NCBI GenBank assembly: GCA_015039365.1
Contig: WION01000001.1
Span: 1,603,398-1,667,397 of the forward strand
DNA: 64,000 bases
Direction: 5' to 3'
Source: Amanita rubescens
Taxonomy: Eukaryota > Basidiomycota > Agaricomycetes > Agaricales > Amanitaceae
In this document: piece after piece, positions 21,956 through 34,700 of the stretch
Position numbering within the stretch: the stretch's first letter is position 1
Layout: each line of letters starts with the position of its first letter
Position numbers and translations under genes: made by a program
The notes under the pieces: generated by a model
Told to the model about the DNA's origin: nothing
Seen by the model: only the letters and a program-made list of their open reading frames with translations
The model's database searches: none

Positions 21956-24634
21956 TCATGACCTAAAACCACACTCTGCAACCTGAACGGCAGTATACAA
22001 GTCAAGGTGGAAGAATGGAGTCTCCACGATATACTGTTCATCAGTTTTCTTGCTGACACCTGACTCCACATCGTTGGCGGTTTCTGCGCCGGTATCACCA
22101 CCGTCTTTGTATGGGACTGCAGCAACGAAATTAGTCTGAGCCTCTCCGGGGCGAATGCCTATGCCAAAACCACCAGCAATCAAAGCGCGGCGAGTCCACG
22201 GCGAAAGAATGGTCGCGAAATGGAACTGTTTGAAGAGCTTGTAACAAATGTTGATCAAGAAAAAAATAGACACACCTCGACCGGACGTCCTGCCCATCTC
22301 TGCACCGCATCTCTGGTGTCGACGAGGGCCTGAATCGACGTGCTGTCAACCTGGGACCTGAAGAGGGGAGTCTCAGCATGTGAAATACTGTCATGGAATC
22401 ACAACTGACACAGCGGAGAAGTCAAGTACAATAGCGTGTAAACTCGGCTTCTTGGTCTCATCGACTATTTCGCCATTACGAGGTCCGGGATCATTCCATG
22501 GTCTATCGCCAGGGGAGATCTTGCTCGTGCCCTGCCCTCTGCGTGTGTTTTCTTTGACATAGTCGATTAATTGCTCAGTAGCGAGGGAGCAATTTGTGTA
22601 GATAAAACTGGCCCCGAATCGATATACAATCACGCCCGGCGATGGCGGATCGACTTTAAAACGCGAGTTTCCCTGGACCATGATATCAAGAGGTACAAAT
22701 ACTTCGTGAACGTCGTTCGCATTGGATGTACTTCCTCTGACTATTGCTTTTCCTAGGAAAGACCCGCGTGGATGCGCAAGTCGGACCAAAAAAAGTCCGA
22801 GCGATGCGCAGATGCATGTATATATCCCATTTTCTATGGACGAGAACACGGTGACGAGCACGGTTGCCGCCCATATGACGAATTCAAGAGGTGAGATGCG
22901 CCAGAAAGAGTATACCTTGGAAGAATCAGCACAGTTCATCCCACCGATTATCGCCAGTATCTACCTGAGCAGGAGATGCAACTAGACCCGCTACCGCGTG
23001 AATGATCACGGCGGACAACCCCGCGCCTGGGATCCAGAAGAAAGCTTCCGTTAGACCATAAAGAGCAACAATTACCACAATCGCGGTAAGGATATCAGCC
23101 GCGGGGGTACGAACACCTGACCTTGCCTTAATCGCCGTACGCGAAAAAGAACCAGTTGCAGGGTAAGCGCCGAAGCAAGACCCAACCGTGTTCGTTACTC
23201 CAATAGCGATCAATTCCTGATTGGGATTGATTTTGTAGTTATTCAGGCGGCCAAAGGCTACGGAAATGGTTAGCCTAGAATACGGATGGACGTAAACTCA
23301 CATTTCCCGATGGCAATATGCTCCAATAGAAGAATAATCGTTGCGGCAGGAAGCTGAGGTCCAAGTGCTGCTAGTAACTCTCGGTCGATATGGGGCTGGC
23401 CAATATGCTTGAAGCCCGATGGCACAGTCAGCAGGATTTTGATCGGGTACTTGCCATGAATTTCCCTATGTCGACAATATAGCCATGCTGCTATTGTGAG
23501 TATTACGATGACAAATGCGTTTCTCAGGACGGTGACGAAAAAGAAAACACGTTCTGTCGAGGCAATTAATCAAGAGCCTATACACAGAAGTGCCATCGTA
23601 CCACGCCGAGGGTAACGCTTCGTCAACCACTTGCCCAGGAAACGGATCGTATATAATGCAATAAGCCCAGTTAGACCCCAGGCGGCATCCAGTTTCGTGT
23701 GGGGGAGTCTTTTCAACGTATTTATGATGACTTTAAACGTCGGGGCCCTCGTGCTGCCAGATTAAGCGCCGATGCTATTATAGATGGTTGAGATACAACT
23801 TACTTAACCCCAGTGATACCCATCAGGCCCGGAACTTGACCTGATGCGATATTTAATGCAGAACCAGTCATGTAACCGCTGACTGCCGTCGCCGGAATAA
23901 ATTCGATAATCCATCCTAATCTTAACAAGCCGACGCCGAGTACAATGAATCCACATATGAAAGCAAGCGTCGTTGCTATTTCAGGACCCGACCAGCGATT
24001 GGGATGCCTTTCGTTGATGTATGTAATGATCAGGCCAACGGTTTGAGACATAACGGCGACTGGGCCTATGGCGACATCTTTTGAAGTCGCAAAAAGCTGA
24101 AATACGGCATGAGGCTTTGGCAGAGCAAAACAAAGTCTCTGTTCCACGTACACAATAAAACAAGACGCCGACGAATGACGAATAGAGACCATACTCGGGA
24201 CTAAGGCCCGCGAGCTAGTTTGGTTACATTTTGAGCAAAAGCTGTCGTTGATACGCTTACGCTTACCTGCGCATATGACATGCTTTGAGGTACAACAACG
24301 ATGCCAACGGTTATGCCGGCGATGACATCGCCAGTGAACCAATTAAGATCTTCATCGACATGAGACGATGATCACTCGGATCATGAGGTTGACCTACTGT
24401 ATCTTGTTATCCAAGTCAAGATAGGGAATAAGCCCAGTAAATAATCCTTGATCTGTGCATTGCCAAAAGGTCAAAATTAGCTTGGATAGAGGACTTGTAG
24501 CTCACCCTTCTGAGCGGATCGTCAGTATGTTGTCTGATCCAGTCATTAGTGGACACAACGGGCACGATCTCTTCAGGATAGCCAATGACTTTTTTGCCAT
24601 AGCGTTCTGCAATACGAAATAGTTGGTTGTCCAT
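21956..24634 (-). CDS. SulP-family sulfate permease with STAS domain
   Basis: SulP permeases import sulfate at the plasma membrane. The start MDNQLFRIAERYGKKVIGYPEE matches the short cytosolic N-terminus of fungal permeases. About ten to twelve hydrophobic segments follow, with family sequences DVAIGPVAVMSQTVGL, FIPATAVSGYMTGSALNI, NPNQELIAIGVTNTVGSCFGAYPATGSFSRTAI and GLTEAFFWIPGAGLSAVIIHAV. The C-terminus is a STAS domain (HAIVLDFSAVSQVDSTSIQALVDTRDAV). About eight introns fit, giving about 745 residues. The sulfate specificity is inferred from the family. Confidence 0.9.
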
Positions 24635-25449
24635 AATTCAATGCCCCGGGGTGAACGGAGTACGGAACCACAGCAAGAAAAGAGGTGGGATCTAGAGAAG
24701 CTGCCGCAGACGTAAATTTCTGCGCTATAAATGCGTCAAATACGGACCGTGTGGCGTTCGCTAGTATACAAAGTCCAGGAACGTGTATACGTTTGAGGAA
24801 GTATTATACCTATGAGCACAATTTGTGCCATTTCCAGGGGCTATTGCGCCATAGCCTGAGTGCGGATGACGCTATTTATAAATCGTGCTCGATTATGCCT
24901 AAAAGTTTGCAAGCCAGAAGCCTGATATTTAAGTAGTTATGCTTGGTCAATCATGAACCCTGAAGTCGAATTGAGCTCCTACTCTTTGAATTGTAAAGGG
25001 TACTGGCCTATATTCTCCCACGGATGAGTGCCTGTCGCAGTTGACATGACGGATCAGAGCCTTGGAGGTGGTATGCGTGGAAATATGTCGGACATGTCCA
25101 AATCCTTGACAAATCTCGTAATCAAGGTACACAAACATATAACGGACCATGTGGATGTGCCTGGAGAGAAGAGGTGCGCCACAAGGTGCTACATGCGGGC
25201 GTCAGTTCACGAGTGATGCAAAATGGTTATGATGAATTTTGTATATTAATTCCGATAATATTGCGCTCACGAAGGAGATTTTTGCCAACGTTGCCTCTGT
25301 TCGGACGATGGCTGTTATGCTGAATTAGGCAATTGCAAACTGATCTCTCCATCCTGACTCCCTGAACCCATTCTCCATTTTCTTTGCTCACGGCGAGGCG
25401 CAGTGCGCTCATCACGACTTACGACCTTCTACATCCACAGTGCATTTCT
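24635..25449. promoter_or_regulatory. 815-bp divergent interval between the sulfate permease and STRAP
   Basis: This is by far the widest head-to-head gap in the window. No gene or tRNA is visible. A TTTATAAA box lies around 24874-24881. I see no CACGTG element in it. The extra length fits a regulated permease promoter, which is inference. Confidence 0.4.
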
Positions 25450-26616
25450 ATGTTAGGCCCCCCAAAATCCGTACCACTCGTGGCCGCAGGCCATACACGG
25501 CCAGTCACCCATCTTTCGTTTTCATCCTTACAAAACGATGGCACTTACTTGCTGGTCTCAAGTTGTAAAGATGGAAACCCAATGTTGAGAGAATGGACTG
25601 GGGATTGGATCGGTACATTTCTGGGTCATAAAGGCGCCGTCTGGAGCGCGAAGTTGTCTGGTGACGCGTCCAGAGCCTGCGACAGGTAGTGCAGACTTCA
25701 CTGCGTTCGTACATCCTATTCCCTCACATAAGGCAGCTAACTCACTGATCCTGTTGCAGAAAAGTCTGGGATACGTACTCTGGAGACGCGCTGCATTCCT
25801 TTCCCCACAATCATATTGTTCGCACTGTCTCGATATCGCCAGACTCCAAACGTCTTTTAACAGGAGGGCAGGAAAAGAAAGTACGAATATTTGATCTCAA
25901 TAAGCCAGAAGCGGAACCAGATTTTCTGTTTGACAACGATTTGCAAACACATGAAGGAGTGATAAAAAGCGTGGTATGCATAGATGAGCAATTCGGAGTA
26001 AGCGCGGGCGAGGACGGGAAAATCAAGTAAATGTCCCTTCGTCTTAGTACATGTACTTTTATTGATGATCTACCAAAGGTGGTGGGATCTGAGGAATAGG
26101 CAAAATGTAGCAACAATTCCCTTTCCAAACCCAATAACCTCGATGGAGTTGTCTTCACAGACGGAAAGGCTAGTTGTGACATCGGGGCACACTGTCGCCT
26201 TCATTCCGCAATTGCCAAATGATCTTTTGGAACTGAAAAACGTCATCCTGCCATATCGCCCATCATCTGCATCAATCCATCCAGTGCTTAAAGATCGATT
26301 CGTGACCGGAAACCTGGCAGATGAATGGGTACGGGTGCATGGCATGTCTGGAGAGGAAAGGGAAATTTTAAAGGGACATCACGGGCCCGTGCATTGTGTT
26401 GAATTCAGCCCCGATGGTGAGATGTACGCTAGTGGAAGTGGTAAGTTCATCCCTTTATCCATATTTTTTTGGGCTATGCGCTGATTCCCGTCATCTGGCA
26501 GAGGATGGTGGGTGATGAACAGTTGATATCATTTCTAAATTCTTATCAGCAGCACAGGAACGATTCGTTTATGGCAAACTACGCCAGGCAAGTCGTATGG
26601 ATTATGGCAAGCGTAA
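25450..26616 (+). CDS. STRAP-like WD40 protein, one frame break
   Basis: STRAP (unrip) is a seven-bladed WD40 protein that works with the SMN complex and in signalling. The protein starts MLGPPKSVPLVAAGHTRPV and continues GTFLGHKGAVWSAKLSGDASRA. Then [32 protein letters not shown] follows. A conserved block reads GGQEKKVRIFDLNKPEAEP, and the end is EDGTIRLWQTTPGKSYGLWQA after a 51-nt intron. At about 25677, between SRA and ATGSADF, one base must be removed to keep the frame. No intron fits there. About 315 residues. Confidence 0.85.
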
Positions 26617-26716
26617 ACCGGGCACCAGGCTTAAAGATAACAACGAAAGGTTATATATCATATCTGTGATTCGGTCTGTCTCTAGGTGTTCGTATCATGA
26701 TTCATATACCACTTCA

Positions 26717-27518
26717 ATGAGCTTGACACTGAATGTCATTACTCGGAACCTGGAACAATCCTCCATGTCAATGGGTTTGCTGCAATTACGAGATACAAGA
26801 TTATCTCCTCAAGCGGTCATTCCTGATCATTCTCCAATTTTCCCTGTAACAAAGGCGGCAGTTCAAGCAGTAGCTAATGCTGCCCATTATACAGGGATTG
26901 GAATAAGCCAAGATCTCCAGAGGTGTGCTGCTCTTGCGAGGCGACACAACTCCACCGACATAAGAGCTACTCGTCAACGTATCATGGACGATATTCGCGA
27001 ACTGTATTGTTGTAGGCCTGATTTTGGTATCTTTCAGCGTTCATGGAGGCCAGACACAGAGTTTGAGGTTAATTTCATATCCTCGGCGAGACTTGAATTG
27101 ACGCTAGTACGCATGACAGAACCCCCTTTGTAAATGTTATCTTGTGGGTATTGATTGGTATGCTTCAGTCAACTGGACAGCGATGCATAGTTGATGACTG
27201 GCCTCAGCCCAGAATCATCTCTTATTCAAAGACTGTCATGTCATCAACGGACGTTCCAAATCGGCTGGTATTTTACCAAAGCCAAGAATATGTTACTCGC
27301 TGGTTTGGATGGAAGAAAGTACATCCCAACTTATCTTATTTTATTTTTTAATGAGAAAAAGTAAGGTCATAAACTCCGTCATTGTCGTCAGTCTCGACAA
27401 GATAGAGCGCCTTGTGGATCAGTTGAACGGAGCAGAGTTACCCACACAGTTTGGAGCTCAATACCTCAGAATCATGAATGCCAAAGTTTTGCCTTGGTTC
27501 CCGAAGACTGCAACGTAA
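26717..27518 (+). CDS. NTF2/SnoaL-like uncharacterised fungal protein
   Basis: The model encodes about 220 residues: MSLTLNVITRNLEQSS, then PVTKAAVQAVANAAHYTGIGI, DDIRELYCCRPDFGIFQRSWRPDTEFE, and VMSSTDVPNRLVFYQSQEYVTRWFG. It ends with VVSLDKIERLVDQLNGAELP and MNAKVLPWF. The pattern of a diverse helical start followed by strands with WNG/LNG-type turns resembles NTF2/SnoaL-like folds. I know similar uncharacterised proteins in basidiomycetes, but cannot give a function. Introns after TEFE and GWKK fit well. The middle intron after CKCYL is only 37 nt and should be treated as uncertain. Confidence 0.6.
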
Positions 27519-27551
27519 AGTACCCAGTTTATTATATGTCATTGAACGACG

Positions 27552-27888
27552 TTATTCCTCGTAGAACGCTCTGAACGCTTGATCTGCCTTTGCTTTTCTA
27601 GCCTTGGCAGCCTCTCTATTCGTACTTGTCCTTTTCAAGCGCTGATTGAACGTAAATGAGAGAGAAGCTAGTTTGGAATTCGGCAGTGCTCACCTCCGCT
27701 CGTAAACAATGATTCAACTCATCCTTCTGCCGGTTGCATGCACCAGTGAACCGGGACCAACCATTTGCATGACAGTCTTCCAGGGCCTTTATAAATTCTT
27801 GACAGACTAGGTAGTTATGAGGAAATGCACGCACAACAACCAACATAAACGCACGTATTTTCCTGTCAGACAGTTGAGGATGCATCAA
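27552..27888 (-). CDS. CMC2: COX assembly mitochondrial protein Cmc2
   Basis: Cmc2 is a twin CX9C intermembrane-space protein needed for cytochrome c oxidase biogenesis. The sequence is MMHPQLSDRKI, spliced to LCQEFIKALEDCHANGWSRF, then TGACNRQKDELNHCLRAE, and after a second intron RLKRTSTNREAAKARKAKADQAF. The four cysteines are in two CX9C pairs. About 80 residues, the usual length. The second Met (MHPQL) is the more typical start. The stop lies 33 bp from the stop of the convergent neighbour. Confidence 0.92.
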
Positions 27889-28156
27889 AGTTAGCTTACA
27901 TCATCGATTCATCAGTTATTGTACTTATGTAATTTTTTTTTGATTTACATAAATGTGCAAAACGACAAGTCTACTATCTGAAATTCTGTAGTTCGCTTTT
28001 GAGTAGGTATTCGCTCTTTCATTTCATTGCTACTGTTCTACTTTTATTTTATCTCCGGGCCTGCAAGGTTAGTTGGCGCAGTCAGCCTATATACTTCACA
28101 GTTCACAAAAATGTCAATTCTAAGCTGTATGAATATATGAACAAGGTGACAGTTGC
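27889..28156. other. Gap between CMC2 and QCR7
   Basis: A 268-bp AT-rich interval with no gene. It must hold the CMC2 promoter and the QCR7 3' UTR. Confidence 0.5.
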
Positions 28157-28684
28157 CTACTTCCTTTCAACGGTAATGGTATCCCACATCTTTCTCTCGC
28201 TCTCTTCCTTGGAGACATCAAGGACATGAGGTTTGAGATACCGAATATCCTAGAAGCGAGGTATAGAGATGTGTAATTTCAGGTGACAAGAGCAAACCTC
28301 TTCAGTTGTGGTCCATTCTGACTTGGCCAGAGGGGCATGTAATACACTAGCTTGGGAAGCCCTCTTCAAACGGAAAGACCGGTCGTACTGCTCCTGCGGA
28401 GTCAAGCGTTGAAGAGCCTGTAAAATACAATAAAAGCGCCTTCCAAATCCAGAAAAAATTGAATACCTTCTGAACATCAGCCCTTTCTTCGATCACTGCA
28501 CAAGTGATGAGTGTCGCGTTCTGTGGGGAGAATATTACTTACAAAGGTCATCGTACTTGAAACCATACTTTCTATATCCAGAGGCGTTTGCATACCAGTT
28601 TGCTATTGGCTTAACCCACCCGTATAGGGTGCGTGATCTTCTGACATAGCTGGCGAGTGACAAACCGAAGGGTCCAAATGGCAT
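28157..28684 (-). CDS. QCR7: Cytochrome bc1 complex subunit 7 (Qcr7)
   Basis: Qcr7 is a matrix-side subunit of respiratory complex III. The protein is MPFGPFGLSLASYVRRSRTL, WVKPIANWYANASGYRKYGFKYDDL, then ALQRLTPQEQYDRSFRLKRA and YLKPHVLDVSKEE. Length is about 127 residues, as in the family. Three introns of 47-49 nt fit exactly. It is divergent to the NDK gene, with 146 bp between start codons. Confidence 0.95.
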
Positions 28685-28830
28685 GGTGGCGTATGATAAC
28701 TTTAAGACTTCTTGACCCGGTACTTTCCGAATGTCGGTTTGTCCTTGTTTTTCAGGAGCATCAAGATAACAGGCTTGGGGGGTACTTGATCTGATAATTT
28801 ACGCCCATCCTTAGATTCTTCACCTCCAAC

Positions 28831-29494
28831 ATGTCGACAGCAGAGCGCACGTATATCATGGTCAAGGTATAACTTCCACCTTCCTTAACTTTCCGATTCT
28901 CACTCTAATGAATCCATTAGCCGGACGGCGTCCATCGTGGTCTCGTCGGCAAGATTATCGCCAGATTTGAAGAGCGCGGTTACAAACTTATTGCCTTGAA
29001 ACTTGTACATGCAACAAAGGATCACCTCGAACAGCGTGAGGCACACAATAATTTACATTATCACCGTTAATGTTCTATGTATGCAGACTATGCGGACCTC
29101 AAAGGCAAGGGCTTCTTCCCCGGCTTAATCAACTACATGGCTTCTGGTCCTGTGGTTGCCATGGTATGGGAAGGTCTCGATGCCGTCAAGACTGGTCGGG
29201 TAATGCTTGGTGCTACCAATCCCCTAGCCTCCCCAATCGGCAAGTGAATTTGAGGAATTTAATCACGACTGAAAATGTTCAGTTGACTCACAGGGTCTAT
29301 TCGTGGAGACTATGCACTCGCAGTCGGCCGCAACATCTGCCATGGTTCTGATTCTGTTGAGAATGCAGAAAAAGAGATCAAGCTGTAAGCGATCTATCTC
29401 CATATAGCAGTGCGAATACTAAAAGCACCTCAGCTGGTTCCCGGAGGGCATCGTTCAATATGCCACCGCCCTCGAATCCTGGATCTATGAGTGA
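28831..29494 (+). CDS. NDK1: Nucleoside diphosphate kinase
   Basis: NDK transfers the gamma-phosphate from ATP to nucleoside diphosphates through a phosphohistidine. The sequence [16 protein letters not shown] is followed by [54 protein letters not shown] and the active-site [17 protein letters not shown]. It ends ALESWIYE. Four introns occur. The third (29240-29293) is a GC-AG intron with the donor GCAAGT, needed to read [11 protein letters not shown]. About 151 residues, the usual size. Confidence 0.95.
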
Positions 29495-29693
29495 CGAGTG
29501 GTCATAAAGGACGATATTGTAGAGTATGTTTTGAAGCATAGAAAATGAATGTCAACAACTAGTGTGCCTCGGACCGGGTTGAAACCATTATCTATTTCCG
29601 TCGTAAGTACGCCCGTTTTATAATAGATTCCAACACGTAGTGCGCATAGCCTCCGTGGCAGGCTTGAGTCTTTGTATTGCCTTCGCTGGCCAA
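29495..29693. other. Gap between NDK1 and the DOMON gene
   Basis: About 200 bp. No feature beyond presumed 3' and 5' untranslated sequence. Confidence 0.45.
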
Positions 29694-31226
29694 ATGCGCC
29701 TTCTTCCATCGCTTCTGCATTTGCTCTGGCTGTTCAAGTTTTCGAGTTTCTTAGCCTACGGATGGAAAAGTGAAGGCTCTGCATGTAGCAGGCAGTCAAC
29801 CGTGTGTCTCAACGCGACATACGTTGCCGACTCCCTGACGTGTAAGTGGCTTTATCAACCCTCTGTATGCCCATTCAGATCACTGTAGACGAGTTACAAG
29901 TGACAGATTCGGTCGGATGGATGGCGCTGTAGGCATTCTTTGTCTTTGTCTCCTTACACTAAGTCGTGATAGGGGGTTTGGCCGCCAGATGATTGGCACT
30001 CACATGGTTATCATGTGGGAGAATGGCCACGGGACAACATTGTCTCAACGTTACGCCAAGGGTTATCGTGAGCCAGAGCCTGTAGACGTACCGCCATGGG
30101 TTGCTGTCGTTGTGCAGTCAACGCAGATGACAGTGCGTAGATCATGTACTTCAGTCAGCTGTTCAATGATCGTCAGCACCTCGTCAGCGACCTGCTGGAT
30201 CAACAACGTTTGCTTTTGATATTTCAGTCAATGAAACCTACTTCAACGCCAGCTTCGCCACTCATAATATTATCTGGGCATATTCTCGTCATAAGCCTTC
30301 TTCAAGCGACCCATCGGCCACCCTTCAGTATCATGATGCGCGGGGATTGTTTGACTTGAATATGAAACTCGTACTAGCTGAACAAGGGCCACCCCCCGAT
30401 GAAGATGGAGGTTCATCGGCGCCCTTGAACAACTACGAACGCTTAATCGTCTTGCATGCATTATTTATGTCCTTCGGATTCTTGGTCCTTCTACCGACTG
30501 GTGTCGTCCTCGCTCGCTATGCCAGAACGTTTACGACTAGGTGGTTCAAAATCCACCGGATGTGCAACATGTATGTTGCATTACCAGTCATGATCCTTGG
30601 CTTTGTGTTAGCCATCGCCACACAATTGGATAGAGGGTTGCTCTGGCCAGATGTTCATCAGGTGCGTCCTACTGAGTCCCAAAAGTATGTGGATTGATAT
30701 GGCAGCGGTAGCTCTGCGGACTCATTCTCCTAGCTATATACCTCATGCAAGTCGGGCTTGGGGTTTATATTCATCGTAGACGTTCTACTGGAACGTCGAC
30801 CCATCCCATTCGCAACATAGTTCACATCATCTTTGGGTTGGTTATAATAGGATGCGCAGTTTTCCAAGTCAGTCCTTCTAGCGCCCTCAGCCCATGACTG
30901 AAGGTTTTTTAGGTCAAAGGAGGCATGCATGAGTGGGAAGTAAAGACGAGTCGCTCAGTTTCCCAAAAATGGATCAAAATCTGGGGTGTGTGGTCATTGG
31001 TAGGTCAATGTATCCTTGATAACTCGGCCAAGCAGCTGACCGTGCATTGTAGGCTTTACCCTTCATATACATTGGAGGACTCGTTTTACTGCCTCGTCAG
31101 TTTGAGCAAGAAAATAAGGGGCTACAATCAAGTCCACAGTACATATCACTTTCAGATGGAACGGGATTAGGTCGGATTGTATCGAGCGCGGAGGATGATG
31201 GGTTACTAGAACGAGACGGGGAATAA
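29694..31226 (+). CDS. DOMON domain plus cytochrome b561 membrane protein
   Basis: The N-terminus MRLLPSLLHLLWLFKFSSFL is a signal peptide. A DOMON-like domain follows: GWMALGFGRQM, THMVIMWENG and TFAFDISVNETYFNASF. The second half has b561-type helices with candidate haem-ligand histidines: LIVLHALFMSFGFLVLLPTG, RWFKIHRMCNMYV, DVHQLCGLILLAIYL, HPIRNIVHIIFGLVI. A Ser/Asp-rich tail ends LLERDGE. Such proteins carry electrons across the plasma or secretory membrane. Six introns fit. One of 40 nt between TQMTV and PRQRP is less certain. About 410 residues. Confidence 0.85.
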
Positions 31227-31796
31227 TTTTGCCGATCTGCTATGCGTATGCAAGGCCCTAGGTATTCTGTTGAACATGGTTAAGCAATAGTCGCGCGTTA
31301 AATTGGCCGAGCGTGATTCTTTCCCTCGCAACTATAAGGCGTTGGCATTGCGAAATAGCATTGTATACCTCACGATGATAGAAAGTGATACACACATGAC
31401 ATATAATGCATAAATGATGATGGTTTTGAGTATGTGGATGATAGTCAGGTATTAAGGGAAAGGGGTATGTAGACCAAATGGACGATCCCCTTTAATCCCA
31501 TAATGCAGGGTGGCGCGATCTCGTAGCCTTCCTCGCCTCACGAGCCCATCGAATGCTCATGCAAGCAACACAGACCGAAGACCGAACCAATTGGAACATC
31601 TCAGTTGGTAGTAGATATGATCCACTAGCTGAGGTTCCTGTTGGGCGATGCAACGGAATAGCGAGGCGAAATTCATAGCAAACTGGATATGACATGTTTG
31701 CCAGGCCCGCAAGATCTCTGTGAGACGTTGCTATAACCACGTTGGGAGAACAGAATGTAATGGGCTATGCCCCATTATTGTCAGCAGTCAGCATTG
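31227..31796. other. Convergent interval between the DOMON gene and SMG6
   Basis: A 570-bp interval between stop codons with no recognisable gene. An 82-codon minus-strand ORF (31492-31740) has no family resemblance and I regard it as chance. Confidence 0.45.
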
Positions 31797-34700
31797 CTAT
31801 TTTCCATTGGTAAGGATGGAGGCAAGATCCCTCTCGCCAGCCGCTGATAGCTGCCTTGAGCGTGCCTTTAGACGAACTAAAAAAACTTAGTAGAATTCCA
31901 CTAGTCACGACGCTCGGACTTACGATTTCTATCCAAACTGAGTAAAACCACTTTAACGGCATCTGCAGTATTTTCTGTAACATCTTGTCCGAGTAGTGCT
32001 GACCGATCCACCCAATGCTCATCTTGCCATATTGCCGCCTTTAGGATAAGATCATCCATGTTCCTATCCATATCCGTGGCCCCTGTTGCACCAGCGAACT
32101 GCAATTGTTCTGTTCTCACTGTAAGTGTTGCCAAGTAATTTCCCTTGGACGTTTGAACTTTGAGGGAGAGGCCATGGGTTCGAATTTGCGATGTAATATA
32201 TGCAACTGCGTTCGTCGCGGCCTCACCCAGGGGAGAGGAGTTTGTCGCAAGACCGTCGAGCTCCATGATGACGGGAAGAGGGACAACGATTGTCCATCGA
32301 TGACTTTCCACGAGAGAGGCAAACACAGGCAGGGATGAGAGTAGTATATTCGTGTCAACGACAAGGACCGTGTAGCCTGGAATAATGCGAAGTGGTTGGC
32401 GGGAGGATACCTTCCGTAGTGTTGGAGGTGGCACATGATTATCAAGAGCCTCCCCACGTTGCGCAGATTGTAGAAGACTCCTAAGGTATCGTCGGCGTGT
32501 CTGCGATAATATTGTTAGTGGACAATGAGGATTAGATGTCAGACACACACCTTTAATTCTCGCACTTCTTCCGAGTCAGTTTCGTCTTCGCTCTCCGCCG
32601 ACTCGACAATATCCTCTTCATCAACTTCCATGGAATCGTCCGCCCAATGCCGTCCTATTCTTCTTTTCTCCTCCTCTTTCGCAACTTGGTCCTGTTCTTT
32701 CCATAGGCGCACTTTTTCCATTAACCGGCCTTCCACCGTCCAAACTTTGGTACCAGTTTGCCACGTAAATCCATCGACGACATCGGCGATTCCAACTGCG
32801 CAGCGTAAAGTCCTGACCCATCGCCTTTCGACCTGACTTATAGAAATCTTTGGTGTTGGACGAACAGAAGCATCCGCGGAGGGCTGGTCAGCATCTACTC
32901 CATCATCATCTTCGATCCTTCCATCCGTAACGTCGACGTGATCGGTCTTCCCCAAAGCGTCTAATTCTGTCTTGCATTCGTCACGCATGGAATCGGTTTT
33001 CCAGTAACCACGTTCAAATACTCTTCTTCCTACCCATTCCATTCCACGCATACACCAGTCTTCCGGCAACGGTGGCGCACACCCGTTAGTCAGCATGGAC
33101 CATTTCCCCCGATCTGCTGCGGCCGATGAAGAAGATTGGAATTGAGAGGTGTGATTTAATAGACCTTGCTTGATCATGTAGGCCCTTGGAACCTTTGAGA
33201 AGAAGATGGCAAGTTCCTCCCAAGGTAAAGAGCGTTCGAGTATTTGAAGAGCGATCGGATATTTAAACATGGTTACCAAGAAGGTTAGAATTACAGTTAG
33301 ATAGGGATTTACGTCTGGATGAGCATACGCAGAGGACTTGAGATGCGGGGAACGCAGGACATGCGTGAGCATTGAGAAAGTAAGCTGTAGGGCTAAGACG
33401 AAATGCGCTGGAAGTTCTTGAGGACAGTCGCCTGCGTGCGTGCCGGAGATCTGCTTTGACTCGGAATCACCCTGAGCCTGCTCATCATCTATATCCATCT
33501 TATCGGGTGATCCCGATATGTCAGGATGTGTTATCCCAACGGCCTTTTTCGTGACAACCTTGATAGCGTTCTGGCCCTGTGCGCTCGCGGCGTCGCTTTC
33601 TCGCGTCGCAACACCACTCGCATGCCTTAGGATTCCCCCAGGCCTGCCGTACTCAAGCACTGCACCGATGTTTACGACCGCCATCATGATCCATTCACGT
33701 TCCTGAGCTCCGTCGAGTTCTAGGCGCTCGATAAAGCGCGCCAAAATGGGTTGGAAGTCGTCAAGCTGTATGTTCGTAAAAAGCATTCCATGAAGAAGAA
33801 CAAACAGATGGGACACGCGGGCATCAGGTAGAAATCGGCGTGCCTGTGCTGGGCTGGACCACAAGGGTAGCACAGATTCGCGCGCTGTCGGAAATGGATG
33901 GAGGGCAGTCATGCTGAGCAGAGTTTACGTTAGCAATGGTGGAGAAAGGAAAGCCCGCGGGGAGATTAGGCTGACCTTTTTACGAAATGGTAAATCCCTC
34001 TGAGTTCTTCACCTTCCACTTCTCTGCTGAGCAAGCCGAGATGATGATGGAGCTTGCCAGTTCCAGGTTGTTCTGCAAGGCCAGCGGCATACCAGTCCCT
34101 GGCGATGGTACGCCAGAGCTCCTTTTCGGGTTCAACTTCCAGCAACCTTGCTGCGACAAGGCCGACGCTAGGGGATGGGCTGTCATCTATCCTCGCTTTG
34201 GCTGCGTTCATATCACTACTAGCGGCGGCAAAAGCTGCTGCCGCGGCTGAGGTTGGGGGAAGTAGGCTGTCTATCGACTCGAGGCGGTCGATGCTGCCGT
34301 TGATACCAGCGTCCAAAATTGCCTTCGATGTTAGAGTTGGGCCAACGTTAGCTCCAACTCCGCCCGTAACCATAGCTGCCACAGCCATGCGGTAACGAGC
34401 GAGATCGCCAAGTGCTTCGAGCCATCCATTCCTAAAGTTGTCGAGTGTGTGATTTCCCAGCAGGCCGGAGTAAAATGTGTATGCGTAATAGATGAAATCT
34501 TGCAGGTGTTCCAGGGCTACATAAGACGAAAAAGATGCGCGTCGCAGTGATTCCAATAATCTATGAAAAGCGAAGGTCCATAGGCGGACAATGATGTTAT
34601 ACTTGATGGGGATCTGACGCAAAGAGGCGGGGACGGATGGTGCAAGGGAGATAGTCAGCAATTCGGACATTACGTCAGCCAGTCTATAAATAAAGTCAAA

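Noticed and set aside
31492..31740. 82-codon minus-strand ORF in the convergent gap
   Set aside because: Random composition, no recognisable motif, overlaps presumed 3' UTR.
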